Below, one piece after another: positions 15,600 through 22,998 of a stretch of 22,998 nt of DNA. The stretch's first letter is position 1. Each line of letters opens with the position of its first letter. Source of the stretch: JAKFVA01 sp046155225 (GTDB taxonomy: Bacteria > Pseudomonadota > Gammaproteobacteria > Burkholderiales > Burkholderiaceae_C); NCBI GenBank assembly GCA_046155225.1, contig JBJXED010000100.1, positions 1-22,998 on the forward strand, in the 5' to 3' direction. A program made the position numbers and the translations under genes. The notes under the pieces are model-generated. The model searched no databases, had not been told where the DNA came from, and saw only the letters and a program-made list of their open reading frames with translations.

Positions 15600-15636
15600 C
15601 AAGCATCCTAACGCCATCCCTAGCATCAACGCCCGT

Positions 15637-16947
15637 ATGAATAAAAGCAAAACAGTCTCGCAGGCATTGAGGAATTTACTGTTGGCGCTATCTTTTTTGT
15701 GCCTGGTACCGGCTTATGGGCAAAGTGCGGCAGCAGGCAGTTCGGCCGCCACTCCCGCGCCGCCCGCCGCAGGGGATGCCGGTGCGGCAACCGATTCCGA
15801 TGCGGAAGCCGAAGCGACCGCAGTGGCCCTGGCCAACCTGGGTTTGGCGCTGCTGCGCGCGCCCGGTCTGGCCGCTGGCCCTGGCAAAACCAATGCCGCG
15901 CATTCGCCGCTGTCGCTGCTGAGTGCGTTGGCACTGGTCCACGCCGGCACCGATGCGGATTCGGCACGCGAGTTGTCCCAACTGATCGGACCAGCGCCTG
16001 CGGGTGAAAAGCTGTTCTTGGAAAGCTACCCCGCTGTGCTCAGGCAAATGGGCGGGGATTCCCTGTTGATGGCGAACCGCGTCTGGGTCGGCCAGGACGT
16101 GGCACCGCAACTCAATGAGGCCTACCTGCGTGATGTCAAACGCCGCTATGCCAGTGATGCCGAATTGATTGACTTTGAAGCCTCGCCCCTGGCCCGCAGC
16201 ACTATCAACGCCTGGGTGGCAGACAACACGGGGGGGCGGGTCACCGATTTGCTCAAAGCCACTGCGCTGACGTCGGGCACCAAGCTGGTACTGACCAATG
16301 CGGTGGATTTCAAGGCCGATTGGGAACAGGCTTTTCTGCTGACATCGACGAAACCAGCGCCATTTTTCACAGCCGCTGCATTGCCCAAAAACCTGCCCAC
16401 CCTGCACCAGACTGCCGTGCTGCGGCACGGCTTGCTGGACGGCGCACTGGTTGCAGAGTTGCTTTTTGAGGGCCGCCAGTTCAGTCTGCTGTTGGCGCTG
16501 CCGCCTGAGGGCCAGACACTGCAGGACTTTGATCGCACCGTGACTGGCCCGGCCCTGGTTCAATGGCGCAAAAAAATCAAGTCAGGCCTGTGCGCACTCC
16601 AATTGCCGCGGTTCTCGATTCAGCCTAAAACCGCATCACTCAAGGCCATGCTGCAGGCGTTGGGGGTGCGCCGGGTCTTCACCAGCGCGGCCAATTTCTC
16701 GCCCATGCTGGGCAACGAGGGCCATCCGGTGACCCTGGACAATGTTTATCAAGCTGCGGGCATGCGCATCGACGAGCACGGTGCGCAGGCGGTGGCGGCC
16801 ACCGCGGCCGTGACCACGTCCAAGGCGCTGGCCCCGGTCAGTACTGCCCAATGCGCTTTCAACCGGCCGTTTTTGTGGGCCTTGGTGCACCGGGCCAGTG
16901 GCGCACCTGTCTTTATGGGCAGGGTTGTCGATCCCGGTGCAGACTAA
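15637..16947 (+). CDS. Secreted serpin-family protease inhibitor
   Basis: A 436-residue serpin, predicted to trap a protease by cleavage of its reactive loop. A signal peptide (about 1-28, AYG-Q) and a low-complexity Ala/Pro/Asp linker (30-62) precede the serpin fold. Motifs are SPLSLLSALALVHAG (90-104), INAWVADNTGGRVTDLL, the LTNAVDFKADWEQAF strand, and the C-terminal FNRPFLWALVHRASGAPVFM. The hinge runs from Glu380 (P17) with Gly382 (P15) and small residues at P14-P9, as in inhibitory serpins. Counting 17 residues gives Lys396 as P1 and Ala397 as P1'. The loop's P' side is about four residues longer than in alpha-1-antitrypsin. ATG 15637 is favoured over ATG 15595 by the signal peptide and promoter. 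The caspase cluster starts 232 bp downstream on the same strand; in that gap I see no ORF or clear terminator. Confidence 0.93.
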   Translation: MNKSKTVSQALRNLLLALSFLCLVPAYGQSAAAGSSAATPAPPAAGDAGAATDSDAEAEATAVALANLGLALLRAPGLAAGPGKTNAAHSPLSLLSALALVHAGTDADSARELSQLIGPAPAGEKLFLESYPAVLRQMGGDSLLMANRVWVGQDVAPQLNEAYLRDVKRRYASDAELIDFEASPLARSTINAWVADNTGGRVTDLLKATALTSGTKLVLTNAVDFKADWEQAFLLTSTKPAPFFTAAALPKNLPTLHQTAVLRHGLLDGALVAELLFEGRQFSLLLALPPEGQTLQDFDRTVTGPALVQWRKKIKSGLCALQLPRFSIQPKTASLKAMLQALGVRRVFTSAANFSPMLGNEGHPVTLDNVYQAAGMRIDEHGAQAVAATAAVTTSKALAPVSTAQCAFNRPFLWALVHRASGAPVFMGRVVDPGAD

Positions 16948-17179
16948 GCCCACTGCAGTCCGGTAGCCTTGCAGCGTGCCCTGATCGTTGCGTTGGCAGC
17001 AAAAGTCGCGCGCAAATGACGCAAGCTGGCCATTTGGCTATGTTGTGTTCGGGCAGAGGCATGTAAAAATACGTAAGTGACAACTGTCGCTGGCACTGGC
17101 GTTGTTGTTGACGCCATGGATCAAGAATTTTTGGCAAGCACATTTTTATGCAAGTGAATCTGGCCTACAAAGGGTTTTC

Positions 17180-19045
17180 ATGATGGGCGGTCCAAGCTAC
17201 AAGGCATGTTGCACACTGCTGGCTTTGGTGCTTTGGCTGCCGTGGTCTGTGCTGGCCCAAACGGGCAAGCGCGTGGCCCTGGTGGTCGGTAATGCGGCCT
17301 ATACCCATCAGCCGCTGCGCAACCCCGTGAACGACGCCAACCTGATGAACAGCGTGCTGACCGAGTTGGGTTTTGACGTCACGGTAGTTCGCAATGCCGA
17401 TCGCCGGACGCTGCGCAACAGCCTGCGCGACTTCGAGTTCAAATCGCGCGATGCCGAGGTGTCGCTGTTTTATTTTGCCGGCCATGGTGTCCAGGTGGGC
17501 GGCAACAACTATCTGCTGCCCATCAATGCGGCCATTCAGGACGAGAGGGATGTGGTTGACGAGGCGGTGGATGCCGCCAACGTGCTGCGCCGCATGACAG
17601 AAGCCCGCGCGAGGGTGGGCCTGATTATTCTGGATGCCTGCCGTGACAATCCCTATGCGGGCTCGACCCGCAGCGCTACCCGAGGCTTGACGCGGGTGGA
17701 GCCGCCAACCGGAACCATCGTGGCTTTTGCGACCGGGTCGGGTGAAACAGCGGCCGATGGCGACGGTTTCAATGGCGTCTATACCGAACAATTGGCGCGT
17801 CAGCTAAGGCAACCCGGGCTGGATGTAAAAGATGTGTTTGATCTTGCTGCGGTGGAGGTCGAGCGCATTACCCTGGGCAAGCAAAGGCCGCGCGAGGATG
17901 TTGGGTTGCGCAATAAGTATGTTCTGAATGTGGCTGGTTTGCCGCCACCTAGGGTAGTAGAGCCTGCGCCTGCGCCATTGCCGCAGCCAAGACCGCTAGT
18001 TGCAGGCGGCGATGCCGACATTGAGGAGCTGGCCTGGGCGGCAGCGCAAAAAGCCAATTCGAAGGCCGCGTTGGATGCTTACCTCAGAGCGTATCCGCAA
18101 GGGCGTTACACGAATGTCGCGGCGGTACTTCTGGCGGCTATCACGCCGCCGCCTGCTGCGGCTGTTGTGCCGCCCAAACCCACCGCTGCCAGTGTCACGC
18201 AGGACTGCGCTGGTTGTCCCAAACTGGTCACGGTGGCCGCCGGTAGTTTCATGATGGGCAGCCCGGCCGACGAGGCTGACCGCGAAACCGACGAGGGGCC
18301 GCAGTTCAAAGTCAGCCTGCCGCGTTTCATGCTGGCGCAAACTGAAGTCACGGTGGCGCAGTTTCGCGAGTTTGTGCGTGACAAAAACTACCTCACCGAT
18401 GCCGAACGCGGCACCGGCAACGCGGGCTGCTATGCCTGGGACGCCAGTGACGGTAAATGGGAATGGCGCCGCGGGCTGAGCTGGCTCAATCCGGGCTGGC
18501 CTATTAAAGACAGTGAACCCGTGACCTGTGTCAGCTGGACCGACGCGCAGGCGTACATCGCCTGGCTCAGCCAGAAGACAGGCAAGGCCTACTTCATGCC
18601 CAGCGAAGCGCAGTGGGAGTACGCGGCCCGCGCGGGCAGTCAGTCAAGCCGCCCCTGGGGCGATGACCCCCATCTCGCATGCCGGTACGCCAATGTGGCC
18701 GACCAATCTACCGGCCCGGACAGGCGCTTGTGGACCAACCGCCACGAATGCAGGGACGCGAACTGGTTCGTTGCGCCAGTGGGAACCTACGAGGCCAATG
18801 CCCTGGGCATACACGACATGTTGGGCAACGTCTGGGAGTGGGTGCAGGACTGCGGCGACAACAATTACATCGGCGCGCCCAGCAACGGCAGCGCCAGAGT
18901 GAGTGGCGACTGCAGCGTCAGGACGTACCGGGGCGGGGGATGGGACAGCCGCCCACTGCGGGTACGCTCGGCATTGCGTTTTCGCCATGCTGCAGCAAAC
19001 CGCAACGCGAACCTGGGCTTTAGGGTGGCGCGCTCGGCCGAATAA
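17180..19045 (+). CDS. Exported caspase-like (C14) protein with C-terminal SUMF1/FGE-like domain
   Basis: A 621-residue exported protein. A signal peptide (about 1-27, VLA-Q) is followed by a caspase p20-like domain (about 28-255) with catalytic His102 in YFAGHG and Cys154 in LDACRDNP. Asp152, two residues before the Cys, matches the metacaspase S1-pocket position. A Pro-rich linker (about 258-340) includes a helical AYLRAYPQGRY segment. The C-terminal sulfatase-modifying-factor domain (about 345-619) has GSFMMGSP, PSEAQWEYAARAG, GNVWEWVQD and NLGFRVAR. Both catalytic cysteines of formylglycine-generating enzyme are replaced near FRHAAA, so it is probably a binding module. AAAGGG precedes the ATG. 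First of five closely spaced genes (22-bp gap to the next). Confidence 0.93.
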   Translation: MMGGPSYKACCTLLALVLWLPWSVLAQTGKRVALVVGNAAYTHQPLRNPVNDANLMNSVLTELGFDVTVVRNADRRTLRNSLRDFEFKSRDAEVSLFYFAGHGVQVGGNNYLLPINAAIQDERDVVDEAVDAANVLRRMTEARARVGLIILDACRDNPYAGSTRSATRGLTRVEPPTGTIVAFATGSGETAADGDGFNGVYTEQLARQLRQPGLDVKDVFDLAAVEVERITLGKQRPREDVGLRNKYVLNVAGLPPPRVVEPAPAPLPQPRPLVAGGDADIEELAWAAAQKANSKAALDAYLRAYPQGRYTNVAAVLLAAITPPPAAAVVPPKPTAASVTQDCAGCPKLVTVAAGSFMMGSPADEADRETDEGPQFKVSLPRFMLAQTEVTVAQFREFVRDKNYLTDAERGTGNAGCYAWDASDGKWEWRRGLSWLNPGWPIKDSEPVTCVSWTDAQAYIAWLSQKTGKAYFMPSEAQWEYAARAGSQSSRPWGDDPHLACRYANVADQSTGPDRRLWTNRHECRDANWFVAPVGTYEANALGIHDMLGNVWEWVQDCGDNNYIGAPSNGSARVSGDCSVRTYRGGGWDSRPLRVRSALRFRHAAANRNANLGFRVARSAE

Positions 19046-19067
19046 AAGCAGCCGCCTTTGACATGCA

Positions 19068-19610
19068 ATGAAGTCTCCATTGATTCGTCCATTGGCGCGC
19101 TGCTGGCTGTCAGCGATGTTGGCGTGCACGCTGCTGGCGGCTTGCGCTAATCCGCCTGCATCTGGCGGGCACGCCGGGTTCGAGCGCGGCACGGTGCTGC
19201 AGCGCGTGGACCGAGCCCTTTCACTGGCGGAGCCAGGCGCTGCTTTGCGCCTGAGTGCACTGGTAAATCCGCTGGTTACCGGCGAAACCTTGCAGGTTCA
19301 TCTGCATGCCCAGCAAGATGGCTATGTGTACCTCTACCAGGTCACCACCGATGGCCGCAGCTTGGGCTTGATTTTCCCGAATGCCTACGATTCGGCCAAT
19401 TACTTGCGGTCGGGTCAGACCTTGCTGCCGCGTGGCAACTGGCAATTGAAAGCGGTGGGACCAGCGGGTACCGGCTATTTGCTTGCGGTGATGACGCCCA
19501 AACCACTCAATTTACTGGCCCTCCTGGGCGATGCCCGGCAGGGCCAAATCCAGTTGCCGCCGCCCTACCACGCCTGGCTGACTGCGCTGCGTGAAGTCTC
19601 CGCCCCTTAA
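19068..19610 (+). CDS. DUF4384 domain lipoprotein
   Basis: A 180-residue predicted lipoprotein. The lipobox LLAACAN puts the acylated Cys at residue 26. The mature part contains a DUF4384-type domain (about 58-155) with the TGETLQVHLHAQQDGYVYLY strand pattern and a LIFPN motif. DUF4384 commonly occurs in or beside bacterial caspase-like proteins, and a related domain forms the tail of the caspase two genes downstream. Residue 27 is Ala, so an outer-membrane location is likely by the +2 rule. Function is unknown; a scaffold or substrate-recognition partner for the neighbouring proteases is plausible. Gaps are 22 bp upstream and 21 bp downstream. Confidence 0.85.
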   Translation: MKSPLIRPLARCWLSAMLACTLLAACANPPASGGHAGFERGTVLQRVDRALSLAEPGAALRLSALVNPLVTGETLQVHLHAQQDGYVYLYQVTTDGRSLGLIFPNAYDSANYLRSGQTLLPRGNWQLKAVGPAGTGYLLAVMTPKPLNLLALLGDARQGQIQLPPPYHAWLTALREVSAP

Positions 19611-19631
19611 ACCCAAGCCAGCCTTTGCATC

Positions 19632-20261
19632 ATGCTTAACGCGTCCTTGTCCTGGAGACTGCACAGTGCCCTGTTGTTGGCGTGGTTCATGACCAGCAGC
19701 GCGCTGGCGCAAAGCCAGGCTGCTGCGCCGCTGGTCAACCCGAAAGAGCAAGACATTGTTGATGCGTTGGCAGGCCGTGCGGGCGGCTTGCAAGGCAAGT
19801 CCTTCCGCCGCACGGCCGACCCCGATGCCGATTCGCATGCCTGCCTGAAGGCGCTGGCCCCGACCGTGGCGCAAAAGACCAGCCAGCGAAATCTGGTGGT
19901 AGTGCCCTATGCCGCAGAGGGTGCGCCCACGCTCAATTTGGTGGTGAATTTCGCCAGCAACTCTGACCGCCTGCTCATCTCCAGCCACGAGGCATTGACC
20001 CGCCTGGCCAATGCGCTCAAATCGCCCCAGCTCGAAGCGGCGGCGGTCGCTGTGGCTGGGCATACCGATGCGGTGGGGCCGCTGCGCACCAACTTGCAAC
20101 TGTCATGCGCCCGCGCCATCGCGGTGCGTAATTACCTGCTGGCCAAGGGGGTTGAACCGGAGCGTCTGGGGGCTTACGGTTTTGGCCCCACGCGCCCACT
20201 GGAGGTGGCGGTAGCAGCTTCTGCGGTGAACCGCCGGGTTGAAATCCGGCGTGCCAATTGA
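19632..20261 (+). CDS. OmpA-family peptidoglycan-binding protein of the caspase cluster
   Basis: A 209-residue exported protein. A signal peptide (about 1-26, ALA-Q) is followed by about 70 residues without a recognised domain and a C-terminal OmpA domain (about 100-208). The domain shows LVVNFASNSDRL, the AVAGHTDAVG turn with the peptidoglycan-binding Asp, the LSCARAIAVRNYL helix and the terminal NRRVEIRR with the matching Arg. It presumably anchors the neighbouring proteins to the cell wall. Its TGA stop shares one base with the next gene's ATG (TGATG), a sign of translational coupling. No beta-barrel is present, so it is not a porin. Confidence 0.9.
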   Translation: MLNASLSWRLHSALLLAWFMTSSALAQSQAAAPLVNPKEQDIVDALAGRAGGLQGKSFRRTADPDADSHACLKALAPTVAQKTSQRNLVVVPYAAEGAPTLNLVVNFASNSDRLLISSHEALTRLANALKSPQLEAAAVAVAGHTDAVGPLRTNLQLSCARAIAVRNYLLAKGVEPERLGAYGFGPTRPLEVAVAASAVNRRVEIRRAN

Positions 20262-21961
20262 TGCGCTGCTTTCGCTGCCTTGTTCAAGCTGCCTTGGCGG
20301 TTGCCCTGTGCGGGGCCTGGCCAGCGATGGCGCAAGTCGGCAAGCTGGCATTGCTGGTGGGCGTGGGCGAGTTTGCCGACAAGTCGATTCCGAAGCTGGA
20401 AGGGCCGCAGCACGATGTCGATGCGCTGTCTGATGTATTGCTGTCGCGTTGGGGTTATGCCCCTCAGTCGGTGGTCAAGCTCACCAATGCGCGTGCCACC
20501 AAGGGCAATATCGTTGCGGAAATCAAAGCCCTGCAGGCACGCAGCAAAAGCGGCGATGAAATTTTCATTTATTTTTCTGGCCACGGCACCAGCGCGCTTG
20601 ATGCCAGGCTGGGTCTGCCGATTCCCTACGGCAGTGGCGCATTCGCGCCTTACGATGCCAGGCTGTCTGGCACCCAGCCTCTTGACACCCTCTTGGTTGG
20701 GCGTACCGATCTGCGCCCGCTGCTCGAAGAACTCGACCGCGGTGGCCGCAAGGTCTGGGTCGTCTCTGATTCTTGCTACTCGGCCCAGCAAGTCCGCTCG
20801 CTGGCACCCGCGCAGGGCAAGTCGCTTCTTGCAGGCCGCAGCATTCCCTTGCTTGATGGCGTGCAGCGCAATGACTACCTGCTCATGCGCGAGCGTGCCA
20901 GCGCCTACTTGGTGCGCACCGAGGCGTATCCTTACCGCAACATTGCATTTCTGGCAGCCTCTGCAGAAGGTGAAATCGCGCAGGACATTACCCGGCAGGC
21001 CTTGCCGCAGTACCCGACGGTGGATGGGTTGCCGCATGGCGCTTTGACAGATGCCTTGCTGCGGGTGTTCCACGGCAAAATTCCGGCTGATTTTGATGGC
21101 GATGGCACTGTGAACTTGCATGAAATGCATCAGGCTGTGGGCCAGTTCATGGCCCAGCGTGCCTATGGCCACACCCCGCAGCGCCTGCCTTCCGTGGCGG
21201 AGGACACAGTGGGTTTGGCCAGCCGCTCGCTGTTGGCAGGGTCCGGCGTCGCCAAGGTCAACCATGCCCAGGAATTGCCGCAGTTGCTTGTCGATGCCAG
21301 CGCGCTGCCGGCGCCACTGCAAGCGACTTTGCCAGCCATCCCGTTCGCGCAATGGTCTGCGGTGGGTGCGCATTTCAAGCTGAGCCAGCAGGGTCAGCGT
21401 GTACGGCTGCTCACAAGTGCAGGAGACCGGGTCAGCGACTTCGCCTTGAATGACCGAAGCGCGCTCACCGGCCAGTTACAGCAACTGGCCTGGGCCCACC
21501 GTTTTGATGCGCTGGCGCGCAAGTTGATGCGCGGCGTATTGGCCGCCGAAATTACGCCTGCGCTGATGGGCGGAAATTTCCTGCTGGGCGACAAGCTCCG
21601 GTTTGTGCTGCAATCCGAACGCCAAGCCACGGCGCTGCTGCTCAATGTGGATTCCAGCGGCAAAGTCAGCGTCCTCTACCCTGACCGTGCAGCCGAGCTG
21701 GCACCTCTGGCGGCAGGCCAAATCCACGCCATTCCCGGCGCTGGGGCCGCCGACGTGATCGCCGTCAAAGAGCCGCTGGGGATGGATGTGCAGTTTATTT
21801 TTGCCTTTGATCAGCCCGCGCCCGATCTGCGTGCCTGGCTTGGCAAAGGCGCCATGAATGCCGGGGATCCGCAACTGGCTGAATTGGAACGGCTTTTGCT
21901 CAGTGCCAGCGGCAAATTCAGTTATGTGCGCACGGAGCTTCGGGTGCTCGAAAAACCATAA
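20261..21961 (+). CDS. Exported caspase-like (C14) protein with EF-hand loop and DUF4384-like tail
   Basis: A 566-residue exported protein. A signal peptide (about 1-24, AMA-Q) is followed by a caspase-like domain with His108 in YFSGHGT and Cys172 in VSDSCYS; Asp170 gives the Asp-x-Cys arrangement of metacaspases. Residues 277-288 are a canonical EF-hand loop (Asp277, Asp279, Asp281, Gly282, Asn285, Glu288), within the C-terminal part of the protease region. A region about 428-520 resembles DUF4384 (GGNFLLGDKLRFVLQSE...). It is more distant from the two other caspases of the cluster than they are from each other. The ATG overlaps the previous stop; an in-frame TTG directly precedes it. Calcium control of proteolysis is an attractive inference, as many metacaspases need calcium. 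Confidence 0.9.
   Translation: MRCFRCLVQAALAVALCGAWPAMAQVGKLALLVGVGEFADKSIPKLEGPQHDVDALSDVLLSRWGYAPQSVVKLTNARATKGNIVAEIKALQARSKSGDEIFIYFSGHGTSALDARLGLPIPYGSGAFAPYDARLSGTQPLDTLLVGRTDLRPLLEELDRGGRKVWVVSDSCYSAQQVRSLAPAQGKSLLAGRSIPLLDGVQRNDYLLMRERASAYLVRTEAYPYRNIAFLAASAEGEIAQDITRQALPQYPTVDGLPHGALTDALLRVFHGKIPADFDGDGTVNLHEMHQAVGQFMAQRAYGHTPQRLPSVAEDTVGLASRSLLAGSGVAKVNHAQELPQLLVDASALPAPLQATLPAIPFAQWSAVGAHFKLSQQGQRVRLLTSAGDRVSDFALNDRSALTGQLQQLAWAHRFDALARKLMRGVLAAEITPALMGGNFLLGDKLRFVLQSERQATALLLNVDSSGKVSVLYPDRAAELAPLAAGQIHAIPGAGAADVIAVKEPLGMDVQFIFAFDQPAPDLRAWLGKGAMNAGDPQLAELERLLLSASGKFSYVRTELRVLEKP
21089..21124 (+). other. EF-hand calcium-binding loop in the second caspase-like protein
   Basis: Twelve codons encode DFDGDGTVNLHE, with Asp at positions 1, 3 and 5, Gly at 6, Asn at 9 and Glu at 12, a textbook EF-hand calcium loop. 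Only one such loop is obvious in the protein. Confidence 0.75.
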
Positions 21962-21980
21962 CCGGATGGGTGCTGCCAGC

Positions 21981-22985
<1,005 letters not shown>

Positions 22986-22998
22986 CACTCGCGCTCGA

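Noticed and set aside
15595..15636. Upstream ATG as the serpin start
   Set aside because: It falls within the candidate -10 region and would put 14 polar residues before an otherwise standard signal peptide.
16948..17179. Promoter or small RNA between the serpin and the first caspase
   Set aside because: TTGACG at 17108-17113 has no acceptable -10 at proper spacing, and no stable hairpin followed by a T-run was found.
18203..19045. Active formylglycine-generating enzyme
   Set aside because: The two catalytic cysteines are absent, and no sulfatase gene is nearby.

Overview
This window is GC-rich (about 60-65%) bacterial chromosome. Gene content and sequence style suggest a betaproteobacterium of the Comamonadaceae (Rhodoferax/Polaromonas-like): glutaryl-CoA dehydrogenase next to msrA, isoquinoline-oxidoreductase-type molybdoenzyme subunits, a Zur/ZnuD zinc locus, and short AT-rich patches like those scattered through that family. 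The assignment is inference, since no rRNA or marker gene is present. I found no tRNA, rRNA, insertion sequence, prophage or CRISPR array.

Layout. (1) 8-1951: gcdH (minus) diverges from msrA (plus). (2) 2080-8038: a tightly packed plus-strand zinc-acquisition operon. It holds a Fur-family regulator (probably Zur), a MacB/LolD-type ABC ATPase and FtsX-like permease, a small Cys/His exported protein, a DUF3299 protein, a His-rich exported protein and a ZnuD-type TonB receptor. The makeup resembles the Zur-controlled zrg (Vibrio) and PA4063-PA4066 (Pseudomonas) systems, not znuABC. (3) 8091-8865: a Phd/YefM-PIN toxin-antitoxin pair behind a palindromic candidate operator. (4) 9018-15437: housekeeping and metabolic genes. 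These are pdxH, a two-subunit xanthine-dehydrogenase-family oxidoreductase followed by a MocA-like cytidylyltransferase, a ChaC-like gamma-glutamylcyclotransferase, an OmpA-like protein, gloA and a PaaI-type thioesterase. ChaC and GloA both act in glutathione chemistry.

(5) 15570-22985 is the unusual part. A secreted serpin lies directly upstream of a five-gene co-directional cluster. That cluster encodes three exported caspase-fold (C14) proteins with intact His/Cys dyads, a DUF4384 lipoprotein and an OmpA-like peptidoglycan-binding protein. One caspase carries a C-terminal SUMF1/FGE-like domain without the two catalytic cysteines. One carries a canonical EF-hand loop and a DUF4384-like tail. 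One ends in 54 consecutive prolines. Counting from its hinge, the serpin's reactive loop puts Lys at P1, and all three caspase homologues have the Asp-x-Cys arrangement that gives metacaspases and orthocaspases basic P1 specificity. I infer an envelope-localised protease system with its own inhibitor. This is the best candidate for an undescribed system here. The last caspase ORF stops 13 bases before the window edge, so its true end and the rest of the cluster are unseen.
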